Below, piece after piece: positions 26,809 to 36,542 of a DNA stretch of 56,839 nucleotides. Numbering within the stretch: position 1 is the first letter of the stretch; every line of letters starts with the position of its first letter. Made by a program: the position numbers and the translations under genes. This DNA comes from Gallionellaceae bacterium (GTDB lineage: Bacteria; Pseudomonadota; Gammaproteobacteria; Burkholderiales; Gallionellaceae), in contig VFLG01000031.1 of the NCBI GenBank assembly GCA_009885195.1, positions 1-56,839 of the forward strand, read 5' to 3'. The notes under the pieces were generated by a model, which did not search any database, was not told the DNA's origin, and was given only the letters and a program-made list of their open reading frames with translations.

Positions 26809-27552
26809 TCAGCCGTAAATGCGATTGTTGTGCAGCCGGCGGCTTGCCAGCAACAGGAAGGCGGCGCAGAACAGCAGGAAAAAAATCACATCGCCGCTAT
26901 TGATCAAGCCTACGTTGAAACTCAGAAAATGGCTGGTGGGGGCGATTGCATGCCACGAGTTGTCGCTATCTACCGCGCTGACATCCACCAGCCACAGCCC
27001 GAATAAGGTCGCCAGTGCGGCGATGGCGGCCACCACCGGCTGCGCGGTGAGCGAGGAAATATACAGTCCCAGCGCGGCATAGCAGGCGGTGAGCAGCAAC
27101 AGCCCCAAGGCGTTGGTGAGCAGCAGCCCGGTGTCCAGTTGCGTGCCTGCGGCCAGCGTCAGCACCATCAGGGTAGCTGCTGCGATGATGAGCAGCAGGA
27201 ATAGCATCAGGCCGAAAAATTTGCCCAGCACAATGTGCATGCTGGAAACCGGTGCGGTCATCAGCAAGGTCAGGGTCTGATTGCGCCGTTCTTCGGCCAG
27301 CATACGCATGGTGAATATCGGCACCAGCATCATCATGACTAGGGCGATGGTGCCGAACAGCGGTGTCGCCACGGCCAGCGTGGCGCCCGGCGCGTTGGCA
27401 ATCTGCGCCAGTTGCGCCTGCACTTGCAGGAAGGCATCAATGCGCGCCAGAAAAAACCAGGCGAAAATAAATTGCAGTGCGCCCAGTATCAGCCAGGTCG
27501 AAGGCATGGCGCACAGACTGCGGAATTCTTTGGCGGCGATAATAAAAATCAT
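26809..27552 (-). CDS. ABC transporter permease (GldF-like)
   Basis: 247 aa with six hydrophobic helices (ABC-2 permease type: LIFIIAAKEFRSLCAMPSTW at the start, then ARIDAFLQVQAQL). Its start overlaps the ATPase stop (ATGA, 27549-27552), indicating translational coupling, and the auxiliary gene follows after 9 bp. Inner-membrane channel half of the exporter; substrate unknown. Confidence 0.9.
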   Translation of the reverse strand: MIFIIAAKEFRSLCAMPSTWLILGALQFIFAWFFLARIDAFLQVQAQLAQIANAPGATLAVATPLFGTIALVMMMLVPIFTMRMLAEERRNQTLTLLMTAPVSSMHIVLGKFFGLMLFLLLIIAAATLMVLTLAAGTQLDTGLLLTNALGLLLLTACYAALGLYISSLTAQPVVAAIAALATLFGLWLVDVSAVDSDNSWHAIAPTSHFLSFNVGLINSGDVIFFLLFCAAFLLLASRRLHNNRIYG

Positions 27553-28487
27553 GCGGGTTCACCCTCGGTGAGTTGTACGAACACATCCTCTAATTTTGCT
27601 TGTAGTGGCGTGAGTTGCTCTGCCTGCCAACCCTGTTGTGCGGCCAGTGTCAGCAGTAGCGCGCCGGGGTTGCTTTCCGCAGTGTGCAAAACGCGAAATT
27701 GCGTGGCGGAAAGCTGTTCCACTTGCTGCACGCCGGCGATGGCTTGTAATTCGGCCAGCGCGGGGGGTGAGCGCAGGGTGACGATGAAGCCGGGCTGATG
27801 GCCATATTGCTGCATCTTGGCGCTGCTGTCACCGTAAATCAGGCGGCCATGGTGCATGATCTCGACCCGGTCGCAAATGCTTTCCACTTCTCCCAGCACA
27901 TGGGTGGACAGGATCACGCTGTGCGCATCGCCCAGCTCGCGGATCAGCGCGCGGATGTCGCGGATCTGTGACGGGTCGAGGCCGACGGTGGGTTCGTCGA
28001 GTATGATTACCTCGGGTTGATGGATAAGCGCCTGGGCGATGCCGACGCGCTGCTGATAGCCTTTGGAAAGCGTGCCAATTATTTTCCTGCCGGAGTCTTG
28101 CAAGCCGCAGCGGTGCTTGGTTTCAGTCAAGGCACGCGCGATCTGTGCGCGCGGCACGCGGCGCAGCCTGGCGGCGAATGTCAGGTAATAATCTACGCTC
28201 ATCTCCCGGTACAGCGGCGGTGTTTCCGGCAGAAAACCAATGCGCGCTTTGGCTTCCCTGGGTTGACGCGCCAGGTCAAAACCGCAGATTTCAATTTGTC
28301 CCGAATGCGACAATAGCGCGCCGGTCAGCATTTGCAATGTGGTGCTCTTGCCCGCGCCGTTGTGGCCGAGCAGCCCCAATACCTCGCCGCGTCTGAGTTC
28401 CAGCGAGATGCCGTGGATAACCTCACGCTGTCCAAAGCGGCGGGTCAGGTTGCGTGCGGATAAGGTTATGGGTGCTGTGACTGACAT
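27549..28487 (-). CDS. ABC transporter ATP-binding protein (GldA-like)
   Basis: 312 aa. Walker A GHNGAGKST, signature LSKGYQQRVGIAQAL, Walker B VIILDEPTVGLDP, and the H-loop STHVLGEVE: complete, so competent for ATP hydrolysis. Residues after about 225 form the accessory C-domain of ABC-2 exporters. First gene of the ATPase-permease-auxiliary operon. No clear Shine-Dalgarno before ATG 28487. Confidence 0.93.
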   Translation of the reverse strand: MSVTAPITLSARNLTRRFGQREVIHGISLELRRGEVLGLLGHNGAGKSTTLQMLTGALLSHSGQIEICGFDLARQPREAKARIGFLPETPPLYREMSVDYYLTFAARLRRVPRAQIARALTETKHRCGLQDSGRKIIGTLSKGYQQRVGIAQALIHQPEVIILDEPTVGLDPSQIRDIRALIRELGDAHSVILSTHVLGEVESICDRVEIMHHGRLIYGDSSAKMQQYGHQPGFIVTLRSPPALAELQAIAGVQQVEQLSATQFRVLHTAESNPGALLLTLAAQQGWQAEQLTPLQAKLEDVFVQLTEGEPA

Positions 28488-28675
28488 TTATGGTTGTGCG
28501 GGTTGTGTGCGTGGCTCAATATAACCTAATATGCCGTCTTGTATCAAAATGAAGCGAAGCTACGTTTCGAGGAACAGCTAAAATAGTGCAATTCTGGGAC
28601 GGCTTTGAACTTATCCGATCTGGCAGCGTCTTTCAGCGCAACAAAACATGGGAAAGTCGCATAGGGTTAAATTTT

Positions 28676-30397
28676 ATGAAGAGCTTAAAACGCAACACGA
28701 TTATTTTTTTACTGCCCGTGCTGGCTGCCTGCGCACACGTGCCTCAGCGAGATATGGGGCATGCGGAGCAATCTGAAGAGGTAGCGGAAAAGCAAGCGGA
28801 TCTGCCCAAACAGGAACTGACTGAGCAGGTGCTGTTCGGATTGTTGTTGGCCGATGTGGCCGTGCAGCGCGGTAAAATCGAGTTGGCTGTGCAGACTTAT
28901 CAGGATCTGGCCAATACCACGCGTGATCCGCGCGTGGCGCGTTACGCCACACACTTGGCTTTCGAGTCGCGCCAACTGGATAAGGCCAGGGAAATATCCA
29001 GGTTGTGGCAGGAGCTGGAGCCGGATTCATTGCGGGCGAAACAGACGCTGGCTACCCTGCTGCTGGGCGATGGCAAACTGGATGAGGCGCGCCCCCATCT
29101 GGCGAGCTTGCTGGCGGCGAACCCCGGCAATATAGATGCGGCCTTTATTCAGGTTTATGCCATGCTCGCGCGCCTCCCGGACAAGGCCGCTTCTTACACC
29201 TTGCTGCACGAACTGGCACAACCCTATCCGCGCGTGGCCGAGGCCAGATGGGGATTGGCGCAGTTGGCGGAGGCGGCGGGCAAGCGCGATCTGGCCCTGG
29301 AAGATGCGCGACTAGCATATGCCTTGCGTCCGGAATGGGACAGGGCCGCGCTGCTCAATGCGCAATTGTTGCTGGATAAATCACCGCAGCAGGCGCTGGC
29401 TCTGCTGAAAAAATATCTTGCGTCTGATCCCGATAACAAGGAGGTGCGCTTGTTTTATGCGCGTGCCTTGATGGGGCAGAAACAGTATTCGGCAGCGCGC
29501 ACAGAATTCAAATTGTTGCTCGACGGGTATCCCGATAATGCCGATCTGGCGTTCGCGGTGGCCTTGCTGTCGCTGGAGATGGGCGAGCTGGATCGTGCCG
29601 GAAAGGAATTGCGGCAGGCTTTGGTCAATGGCAAACAAGACCAGAATGCGGTGTATTACTACCTCGGCCAGTTGGGCGAGGCGAAAAAGAACGACGACGA
29701 TGCACTGCAAAATTATCGCAAGGTAGAGGATGGCGAGTATGAATTTCCCTCGCAACTGCGCGCGGCTTATCTGCTCAACAAGGCGGGCAAGCTGGAACAG
29801 GCCCGCGAAGTTCTGCACAAAATAGATACCCAGAGCAATCAGCAGCGCGTGCAGGCGATCATGTTGGAGGCGCAGATGTTGCGCGATGCCAAACAAACGG
29901 AAGCTGCTTATCGCTTGCTGGAGCAAGGGCTGGAAAAATTACCCGATCATCCCGAGTTGCTATATGAGGCGGCGATGCTGGCCGACCAGATCGGCAAGCA
30001 TGATGTTTTTGAGCAACTGCTGCGCAAACTGATTCAGATCGAGCCCGCTTACGCGCACAGCTATAACGCGCTGGGCTACAGCCTGCTGGATCGCAACGAG
30101 CGCGTGGAGGAGGGGATGCGGTTGGTGGAAAAAGCCCACCAGCTTGCCCCGAATGATGCCGCTATCATGGACAGCGTGGGCTGGGGACATTATCGCCTGG
30201 GTAATTTATCCAAGAGCGAGGAGTTCCTGCGCCGCGCCTATGCCGCTAATCCAGATCCGGAAATTGCCGCGCATCTGGGTGAGGTGCTGTGGGTGAAAGG
30301 CGACAAGAAAGAAGCGGCCAGGATATGGCAGCAGGCATTGAAGATGCAGTCAGATCATGCGGTGTTAACGGCGGTGGTGAAGAAGTTTCTGCCCTGA
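28676..30397 (+). CDS. TPR-repeat outer-membrane lipoprotein
   Basis: 573 aa from ATG 28676; the frame runs back to 28586, but only this start gives the lipoprotein signal MKSLKRNTIIFLLPVLAAC with lipobox LAAC. The rest is TPR throughout, well over ten units (e.g. YAMLARLPDKAASYTLLHEL, GYSLLDRNERVEEGMRLVEK). Members of this family precede lolB in many betaproteobacteria. The residue after Cys is Ala, so no inner-membrane retention signal and outer-membrane sorting is expected. Stop overlaps the lolB start (TGATG). Role probably in envelope assembly, not established. Confidence 0.85.
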   Translation: MKSLKRNTIIFLLPVLAACAHVPQRDMGHAEQSEEVAEKQADLPKQELTEQVLFGLLLADVAVQRGKIELAVQTYQDLANTTRDPRVARYATHLAFESRQLDKAREISRLWQELEPDSLRAKQTLATLLLGDGKLDEARPHLASLLAANPGNIDAAFIQVYAMLARLPDKAASYTLLHELAQPYPRVAEARWGLAQLAEAAGKRDLALEDARLAYALRPEWDRAALLNAQLLLDKSPQQALALLKKYLASDPDNKEVRLFYARALMGQKQYSAARTEFKLLLDGYPDNADLAFAVALLSLEMGELDRAGKELRQALVNGKQDQNAVYYYLGQLGEAKKNDDDALQNYRKVEDGEYEFPSQLRAAYLLNKAGKLEQAREVLHKIDTQSNQQRVQAIMLEAQMLRDAKQTEAAYRLLEQGLEKLPDHPELLYEAAMLADQIGKHDVFEQLLRKLIQIEPAYAHSYNALGYSLLDRNERVEEGMRLVEKAHQLAPNDAAIMDSVGWGHYRLGNLSKSEEFLRRAYAANPDPEIAAHLGEVLWVKGDKKEAARIWQQALKMQSDHAVLTAVVKKFLP

Positions 30398-30987
30398 TGT
30401 TTAACAGGGTATTCCGTTTGATTTTTTTGTGGCTACTCCCTTTGGGTTTGTTTGGCTGTGCCAGCGCGCCACCGGCTCCCCAATCCGTTACCCGCCCCGC
30501 GCAAGCCGAATACGCGCCATTTGTTATGTCCGGGCGCATCGCAGTCAAACATGATGGCGAGCGGTCTTCGGCCACGGTGCGCTGGACACATAGTGCCGGG
30601 GCGGATGAAATCCTGTTGTTTGCGCCATTGGGACAAGCCGTGGCGCGCATACACCGTGAAGGTCAGCGTGTCATGCTGGATACGCCGGATAAACACTACG
30701 TAGCGCAAGATGCCGGGGAATTGACGCAACAAGTGCTGGGTTGGCCTTTGCCCTTATCCGGTTTGCAATACTGGATCCTGGCATTACCCGCACCGGCGGG
30801 GACGTTCGACATAGAGCGCGATGGCAACGGGCAGATAAGTATGTTGCGCCAGGATGGCTGGGCGGTAAGCTATACGCGCTATGCGACGCCCGCGCCGGAT
30901 AGTTTGCCGCTGCGCCTTGCCCTGCAACGTGAAGGGCTGGAAATCCAATTGCTGATAGACGAATGGGAAATGCCATCACTACCCTAA
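30397..30987 (+). CDS. lolB: Outer-membrane lipoprotein receptor LolB
   Basis: 196 aa from ATG 30397 ([21 protein letters not shown]). The open frame begins at 30289 but the true start overlaps the TPR gene's stop (TGATG). Lipobox LFGC; the mature part has LolB features such as [19 protein letters not shown] and [12 protein letters not shown]. LolB accepts lipoproteins from LolA and inserts them in the outer membrane. Followed by ispE with a 25-bp overlap. Confidence 0.92.
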   Translation: MFNRVFRLIFLWLLPLGLFGCASAPPAPQSVTRPAQAEYAPFVMSGRIAVKHDGERSSATVRWTHSAGADEILLFAPLGQAVARIHREGQRVMLDTPDKHYVAQDAGELTQQVLGWPLPLSGLQYWILALPAPAGTFDIERDGNGQISMLRQDGWAVSYTRYATPAPDSLPLRLALQREGLEIQLLIDEWEMPSLP

Positions 30988-31811
30988 GCTGTGCCGCCCC
31001 CGCGAAACTAAATTTATTCCTGCATATCACGGGGCGCAGGGCGGATGGTTATCATCTGCTGCAAACCCTGTTTCGCTTTATTGATTTCAGCGACACCTTG
31101 CATTTCACCTTACGTGAAGATGGCGAGGTGCGTCGCGTCAGCGCGCTCGACGGCGTGCCGCAGGAGCAGGATTTGTGCGTGCGCGCCGCGCGCCTGCTGC
31201 AACAGGAATGCGGTTGCAGTCTGGGCGTGGACATTGTTCTCGACAAGCGCATCCCGATGGGCGGCGGTTTGGGCGGTGGCAGTTCTGATGCCGCTACCAC
31301 GCTGCTGGCTTTGAACCGGCTGTGGAACCTCGGTTTGTCGCGCGCGCGGCTGATGCAGCTAGGCTTGTCTCTGGGGGCGGATGTGCCGGTGTTTGTGTTT
31401 GGCGAGAACGCTTTTGCCGAAGGGGTGGGCGAGCAGTTGCAGGCTTATCCTTTGCCGGACGCGTGGTATGTCGTGCTTTTTCCGCCGGTGCATGTCGCCA
31501 CGGCCCAGGTTTTTGCCCATCCGGAATTGACACGGGATACGATTTCCCTCAGAATTCGCGACCTTTTGTTGCAGGCAACACACAACGATTTGCAGCCGGT
31601 GGTGTGCGGTTTATACCCGATAGTGGCGCAGTACCTTGCTTGGCTCGGCCAGTTCGGGCAGGCACGGATGACCGGTTCGGGTGCTGGCGTGTTTGCCGAA
31701 TTCGTCAGTGCAGAGCAGGCGCAGGCAGTATTTAACCAGTTGCCACCGGATATGCGCGGCATCGTGGCGCGTGGTTTGCCATTCCACCCGCTGCGGGATT
31801 TTGCCGCTTGA
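30963..31811 (+). CDS. ispE: 4-diphosphocytidyl-2-C-methyl-D-erythritol kinase
   Basis: 282 aa GHMP kinase of the MEP isoprenoid pathway. [19 protein letters not shown] is the N-terminal signature; the ATP-binding glycine loop is [29 protein letters not shown] is the C-terminal motif. The start ATG 30963 lies inside the end of lolB (25-bp overlap, different frame) and gives the family-typical number of residues before PAKLN. Upstream of tRNA-Gln and prs, a conserved order. Confidence 0.96.
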   Translation: MGNAITTLSCAAPAKLNLFLHITGRRADGYHLLQTLFRFIDFSDTLHFTLREDGEVRRVSALDGVPQEQDLCVRAARLLQQECGCSLGVDIVLDKRIPMGGGLGGGSSDAATTLLALNRLWNLGLSRARLMQLGLSLGADVPVFVFGENAFAEGVGEQLQAYPLPDAWYVVLFPPVHVATAQVFAHPELTRDTISLRIRDLLLQATHNDLQPVVCGLYPIVAQYLAWLGQFGQARMTGSGAGVFAEFVSAEQAQAVFNQLPPDMRGIVARGLPFHPLRDFAA

Positions 31812-31822
31812 ATTATGATTTT

Positions 31823-31897
31823 TGGGGAGTCGCCAAGTGGTAAGGCACCGGATTTTGATTCCGGCATTCGTAGGTTCGATCCCTACCTCCCCAGCCA
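31823..31897 (+). tRNA. tRNA-Gln (anticodon TTG)
   Basis: Acceptor stem TGGGGAG pairs with CTCCCCA; discriminator G and encoded CCA (31895-31897). The anticodon stem CCGGA/TCCGG holds the loop TTTTGAT, anticodon TTG. T-arm GTAGG-TTCGATC-CCTAC. 75 nt. Located between ispE and prs as in many betaproteobacteria. Confidence 0.97.
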
Positions 31898-31976
31898 GTT
31901 TTGCCCGGCCAGCTTGGTGGGAAATTTGTTGTCAGGGTCGCACGTCAATTTATGAAATATTCGGGTTGAGGGGTGC

Positions 31977-32930
31977 ATGGTGTCTTACGACAGCTTGATG
32001 GTCTTTACCGGTAATGCCAATCCTAAATTGGCAGCCGATGTGGCGCGGCACCTTAATATTGACCTCGGGCGCGCCACGGTGGGCCGGTTTTCTGATGGCG
32101 AGGTGATGATCGAGCTGTTGGAAAACGTGCGCGGCAAGGATGTGTTCGTGCTGCAATCCACCTGCGCCCCGACCAATGACAGTTTGATGGAAGTGATGGT
32201 GATGGTGGATGCGCTGAAGCGCGCTTCAGCCGGACGCATTACTGCCGCACTGCCTTATTTTGGCTACTCGCGCCAGGATCGCCGCCCGCGTTCAGCGCGC
32301 GTGGCAATCACCGCCAAGGTAGTGGCGGACATGCTGTCCGGCGCCGGTGTCGATCGCGTGCTGACCATGGATTTGCACTCGGATCAGATTCAGGGGTTTT
32401 TCGACATCCCGGTTGATAACGTCTATGCCAGCCCGATTTTGCTGGACGATGTGCGGAAGCACAATTTTCAAAATCTGGTCGTGGTATCGCCGGATGTGGG
32501 TGGCGTGGTGCGCGCGCGGGCTTTGGCCAAGCGCTTGGAATCCGATCTCGCCATCATTGACAAGCGCCGCCCCAAGCCCAATGTGGCCAAGGTGATGAAC
32601 ATCATCGGCGAAGTGTCGGGGCGCACCTGTTTGATCATGGACGATATGGTGGATACCGCTAACACCTTATGTGAAGCTGCTGCGGCGTTGAAAGACAAGG
32701 GCGCGACCAAGGTGGTGGCGTACTGTACCCATCCGGTGCTGTCCGGCCCGGCAATCGGGCGTATTGAGAGTTCGGCCATAGACGAACTGGTGGTGACTGA
32801 CACCATTCCTCTGCGTGAAGAAGCGCGCAACTGCAAGCGCATCCGCCAGTTGAGCATAGCGCAACTGCTGGCCGAGACCATGCGCCGGATTAACGCGGAA
32901 GAGTCGGTCAGCTCGCTGTTTATGGAATAA
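31977..32930 (+). CDS. prs: Ribose-phosphate pyrophosphokinase
   Basis: 317 aa. It makes PRPP from ribose-5-phosphate and ATP for nucleotides, His, Trp and NAD. Motifs: [43 protein letters not shown], and the PRPP-binding [13 protein letters not shown] 31977 with a GAGGGG SD. The TAA stop at 32928-32930 is also the first bases of repeat element B2. Confidence 0.98.
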   Translation: MVSYDSLMVFTGNANPKLAADVARHLNIDLGRATVGRFSDGEVMIELLENVRGKDVFVLQSTCAPTNDSLMEVMVMVDALKRASAGRITAALPYFGYSRQDRRPRSARVAITAKVVADMLSGAGVDRVLTMDLHSDQIQGFFDIPVDNVYASPILLDDVRKHNFQNLVVVSPDVGGVVRARALAKRLESDLAIIDKRRPKPNVAKVMNIIGEVSGRTCLIMDDMVDTANTLCEAAAALKDKGATKVVAYCTHPVLSGPAIGRIESSAIDELVVTDTIPLREEARNCKRIRQLSIAQLLAETMRRINAEESVSSLFME

Positions 32931-33052
32931 AAATCCGCTAAAGCCGCGCTGGCGGTGTTGAAAACGGGCTAAAAATGCTCATTTACTTTCGTGTAAATTC
33001 CGCTTTTTAGCCCATTTTCGCCTTGCCATCATCGGCTTGATCGGATTTTTAG
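32928..33052. repeat. Terminal-inverted-repeat element, family B copy 2
   Basis: About 125 bp between prs and rplY. Ends TAAAAATCCGCTAAAGCCG and, inverted, CGGCTTGATCGGATTTTTA. Matches the reverse complement of 25337-25461. Overlaps the prs stop codon. Confidence 0.85.
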
Positions 33053-33147
33053 AAGTTTGTAGAAGTTTTAGCGGCCATCATGGTGGTGGCCGCAAACCCG
33101 GAGTCGCCTGGTCGCGGGAGGCTCCAAATTTGAAGTGGAGAAGTAAA

Positions 33148-33867
33148 ATGAAAATTGAAATAAGTGCAACATCGCGCAAGGCGCAAGGAACGGGTGCGAG
33201 CCGCCGTCTGCGCAAGACTGGCCGCGTGCCCGGTATTGTTTACGGCGAAGGCGAGCCTGCGTTGATCGACATTGATCACAACAATCTGTACCACAGCCTG
33301 CGTAAAGAATCCTTCCATGCCACGGTGCTGACACTCGATCTGGATGGAAAAAAAGAACAAGTTCTGTTACGCGATTTTCACATGCACCCATTTCGCCAGC
33401 AGGTTCAGCACATCGACTTTCAGCGTGTGGACGAGAATAAGAAGATACACATGAAAGTGCCCTTGCACTTCCTGAATGCCGAAATTTGCCCGGGCGTGAA
33501 AGAGAGCGGCGGCATTGTCAGCCACGTGATGAATGATTTGAATATTGCCTGCTTGCCGGCTGACTTGCCCGAGTTTATTGAGGTGGATTTGTCCAGTTTG
33601 TCGCTGAGTCATTCTATCCATGTATCTGACCTCAAGCTGCCTAAGGGCGTAGAAGTGGCCGGTCACGGTCATGTCGGAGATGCCGTGGTGGCAACTGTTC
33701 AGATACCGCGTGGTGCAATTGAAGCTGAAGCAGAAGCCGCCGCCGCCGCAGCTGCAACCGCTGCTGCTGCAACAACTACAGCGGCAGCACCGGCTGCCGA
33801 TGCAAAAGCCGGCGCAAAACCTGCGGCGAAGCCGGCAGCAAAGCCGGCAGCAGAAGCCAAGAAATAA
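33148..33867 (+). CDS. rplY: 50S ribosomal protein L25/general stress protein Ctc
   Basis: 239 aa from ATG 33148 ([25 protein letters not shown]); the frame is open upstream but without similarity. N-terminal 5S-rRNA-binding L25 domain (to about 95) and the C-terminal TL5/Ctc beta domain (about 95-190). The last 50 residues are an Ala/Lys/Pro low-complexity tail with KPAA repeats, a feature of the long Ctc forms in betaproteobacteria. A hairpin terminator follows. Confidence 0.96.
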   Translation: MKIEISATSRKAQGTGASRRLRKTGRVPGIVYGEGEPALIDIDHNNLYHSLRKESFHATVLTLDLDGKKEQVLLRDFHMHPFRQQVQHIDFQRVDENKKIHMKVPLHFLNAEICPGVKESGGIVSHVMNDLNIACLPADLPEFIEVDLSSLSLSHSIHVSDLKLPKGVEVAGHGHVGDAVVATVQIPRGAIEAEAEAAAAAAATAAAATTTAAAPAADAKAGAKPAAKPAAKPAAEAKK

Positions 33868-33885
33868 GGGCGGTCATTCCGCACA

Positions 33886-33923
33886 GCCCGCCATGCGAAT
33901 TGATAATGCATGGCGGGCTTTTT
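33886..33923 (+). terminator. Intrinsic terminator between rplY and pth
   Basis: Perfect 11-bp stem GCCCGCCATGC / GCATGGCGGGC with an 11-nt loop followed by TTTTT (33919-33923). It ends four bases before the pth start codon. Confidence 0.88.
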
Positions 33924-33927
33924 CATT

Positions 33928-34503
33928 ATGAGCGAAATAAAATTAATCGTTGGCTTGGGCAACCCCGGGCGCGAGTATGAAAATACGCGCCACAACGCCG
34001 GCTTCTGGTGGGTGGACGAGTTCGCTCGCCTGCAAAAACTGAGCTTCAAGAGCGAGACAAAATTTCACGGCTTGACTGCGCGTGGCTTGGCACATGGCCG
34101 TGAAATATTGCTGCTCAAACCGCAGACTTTCATGAACGTGAGTGGGCGGGCCGTAGTCGCGCTGGCGCAGTTCTACAAGATCGCCCCGGCAGAAATGCTG
34201 GTGGTGCATGACGAACTGGATTTACCGCCGGGCGTGGCGCGCCTGAAAATGGGCGGCGGACACGGCGGACACAACGGACTGAAAGACATCATCGCGCATC
34301 TCGGCACCAAAGATTTCTGGCGGCTGCGCATCGGTATCGGCCATCCCGGCGAGCGCACGGACGTAGTGGGTTATGTGTTGCATGAGCCGCGCCGCGAAGA
34401 AGCAGAATTGATTGAGCAGGCCATGCAGCGCGCACAGGATGTGGCGCAGCTGATGGTTGATGGCAAGCTGGAAGCGGCGATGTTGAAGCTGCATAGCGCG
34501 TAA
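33928..34503 (+). CDS. pth: Peptidyl-tRNA hydrolase
   Basis: 191 aa. It recycles peptidyl-tRNA dropped from ribosomes. Signatures: VGLGNPGREYENTRHNAGFW (catalytic His), QTFMNVSGRAV, VVHDELDLPPG, GGHGGHNGLKDI. ATG 33928 (MSEIKLIVGLG) is the family start; an in-frame ATG at 33910 lies in the terminator stem and is disfavoured. The terminator occupies the leader and no normal Shine-Dalgarno exists; the GGCGGG of the stem would have to serve. Confidence 0.96.
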   Translation: MSEIKLIVGLGNPGREYENTRHNAGFWWVDEFARLQKLSFKSETKFHGLTARGLAHGREILLLKPQTFMNVSGRAVVALAQFYKIAPAEMLVVHDELDLPPGVARLKMGGGHGGHNGLKDIIAHLGTKDFWRLRIGIGHPGERTDVVGYVLHEPRREEAELIEQAMQRAQDVAQLMVDGKLEAAMLKLHSA

Positions 34504-34752
34504 AAAACAACCAAGGTTCCTGACGGTCAGCTATGTGCTGCGGCAATTCGCATTACTCGTTACCGGCCATTCATTGCAAGTAGCTCGCACATCCAGCCAA
34601 CTCTTCCTTGCCAGAAGCCTCGGCCAGCCTGTCCGAAAGTCCACGCATTGCTCAAGTTATTTGAGTTGGGCAGCACCTACTTGGCCAAGCCGATTGCTCA
34701 AGGATGTTACAATTCGCGCCGTTTTGAATCCAGCAAAAATTAAGGAACAACC

Positions 34753-35844
34753 ATGAGTTTGAAATGCGGAATCGTCGGTCTGCCCAATGTAGGCAAATCC
34801 ACCTTGTTCAATGCGCTGACCAAGGCGGGCATCGCGGCGGAGAACTATCCGTTCTGCACCATCGAGCCCAACGTCGGCATCGTGGAAGTGCCGGATGCGC
34901 GCATGGCGGCGCTGGCCGATATTGTCAAGCCGCAGAAAATACAACCCGCAATTACCGAGTTTGTGGACATCGCCGGACTGGTCGCGGGCGCATCCAAGGG
35001 CGAAGGGCTGGGCAATCAGTTCCTCGCCAACATCCGCGAAACGGACGGCATCCTGAATGTGGTGCGCTGCTTCGAGGATGACAACGTGATACACGTGGCG
35101 GGTAAAGTCGATCCGATTTCAGACGTTGAAACCATTGTCACCGAACTGGCACTGGCCGATCTGGCAACGGTAGAGAAAGCGCAGTTGCGCAATAACAAGC
35201 TCGGTCGCTCGGGTGACAAAGAGGCGGCCAAATTAAGCGAGCTGCTGGAGCGGGTCGCGGCGCATCTGAATGAAGGCAAGCCCGCGCGCATGATGAAGCT
35301 GGATAAGGAGCAAATTGCCTTGCTCAAGCCGCTATGCCTGCTCACCATCAAGCCCGCGATGTATGTCGCCAACGTGGCGGAAAGGGGTTTTAAGGACAAT
35401 CCGCTGCTGGCGCGGCTGGAACAATTCGCGGCAGCCGAAGGCGCGCCGGTCGTGGCGATCTGCGCGGCGCTGGAGTCGGAAATTTCCGAACTTTCCGATG
35501 AGGACAAAAAGGAATTCCTGGCCGATGTCGGCCTCGAAGAGCCCGGTTTGAATCGCCTGATCCGCGTGGCCTATAAACTGCTGGGCCTGCAAACCTATTT
35601 CACTGCGGGCGTGAAAGAAGTGCGCGCCTGGACCATCCATGTCGGCGACACCGCCCCGCAGGCGGCAGGCGTCATTCACAATGATTTCGAGCATGGTTTC
35701 ATCCGCGCCGAAGTGATCAGCTATGATGATTTCATCGCCTGCAAGGGCGAGGCCGGCGCCAAGGAAAAAGGTAAAATGCGTTTGGAAGGCAAGGATTACG
35801 TGGTGCGGGATGGGGATGTGATGCACTTTCGCTTCAATGTTTAA
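34753..35844 (+). CDS. ychF: Ribosome-binding ATPase YchF (OBG family)
   Basis: 363 aa. P-loop [34 protein letters not shown] as switch region, and the C-terminal TGS domain (ending [15 protein letters not shown]). YchF binds ribosomes and prefers ATP over GTP. SD AAGGA before ATG 34753. The 249 bp upstream of it have no gene or clear signal. The TAA stop at 35842-35844 coincides with the TAAAAATCC end of element A3. Confidence 0.97.
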   Translation: MSLKCGIVGLPNVGKSTLFNALTKAGIAAENYPFCTIEPNVGIVEVPDARMAALADIVKPQKIQPAITEFVDIAGLVAGASKGEGLGNQFLANIRETDGILNVVRCFEDDNVIHVAGKVDPISDVETIVTELALADLATVEKAQLRNNKLGRSGDKEAAKLSELLERVAAHLNEGKPARMMKLDKEQIALLKPLCLLTIKPAMYVANVAERGFKDNPLLARLEQFAAAEGAPVVAICAALESEISELSDEDKKEFLADVGLEEPGLNRLIRVAYKLLGLQTYFTAGVKEVRAWTIHVGDTAPQAAGVIHNDFEHGFIRAEVISYDDFIACKGEAGAKEKGKMRLEGKDYVVRDGDVMHFRFNV

Positions 35845-35973
35845 AAATCCAGATTCCATCCCAACTGCTGCGTTGCGGGAAAAATTTCTTGCTTACATAT
35901 AACCCATATGCGGCGCTGCGAAATTTTTCCCGCGCCTTGCATTTGGGCGAACTCTGAATTTTTTGTGGTCCCC
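35840..35973. repeat. Terminal-inverted-repeat element, family A copy 3
   Basis: About 134 bp between ychF and petA. Left end TTTAAAAATCCAGATTCC, right end CTGAATTTTTTGTGGTCCCC; internal stem GCGGGAAAAATTT / AAATTTTTCCCGC. Core nearly identical to 24561-24700 in the same orientation. Supplies the ychF stop codon. Confidence 0.88.
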
Positions 35974-36014
35974 TAAAGTACAATTGATTTTTTGCTATTG
36001 ATGGTGACTATCGT

Positions 36015-36527
36015 ATGTCAGAAAGCAAACAATTAGCTAGCCCGGAGCGCCGTGACTTTCTGGAGCAGGCGACGGTGGCGGTCGGCGCGGCGGGGGTGGC
36101 GGCTGCGTGCTGGCCGTTTATCAGCAGCATGAATCCCGGCACGGACGTGTTGGAGCAAGGCACGGCGGAAGCAAATCTTGCCGCCATTCAGCCGGGTGAG
36201 TCGCTGACCGTCTCGTGGGCGGGGAAGCCCATTTTCATCAGGCATCGCACGCCGCAACAGGTTGCTGCCATGCAATTAACACAAGGGGGAATCGATCCGC
36301 AGGATGATCGCGCGCGCACCCATCAGCCGCAATGGCTGGTCGTGGTTGGACTGTGCACGCACCTCGGCTGTATCCCTTCGCAAAATAATGAGGGCTGGTT
36401 GTGTCCCTGTCATGGCAGCGTGTATGACAACAGCGGCCGGGTCATGCGCGGCCCGGCTCCCACGAACCTGCTGGTTCCTCCTTACAAATTTGTAGCCAGC
36501 GATAAAATTGTGATTGGCGAGGCATAA
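36015..36527 (+). CDS. petA: Ubiquinol-cytochrome c reductase iron-sulfur (Rieske) subunit
   Basis: 170 aa. A twin-arginine-type N-terminus (ERRDFLEQATVAVGAAGVAAA) serves as signal-anchor. Cluster ligands: C114-T-H116..C119 (CTHLGC) and C130/H133 (CPCHGS); C119 and C132 form the usual disulfide. Carries the 2Fe-2S centre of the bc1 complex on the periplasmic face. First gene of petABC, 16 bp before petB. Confidence 0.96.
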   Translation: MSESKQLASPERRDFLEQATVAVGAAGVAAACWPFISSMNPGTDVLEQGTAEANLAAIQPGESLTVSWAGKPIFIRHRTPQQVAAMQLTQGGIDPQDDRARTHQPQWLVVVGLCTHLGCIPSQNNEGWLCPCHGSVYDNSGRVMRGPAPTNLLVPPYKFVASDKIVIGEA

Positions 36528-36542
36528 CGTGGTGGCCGCATC

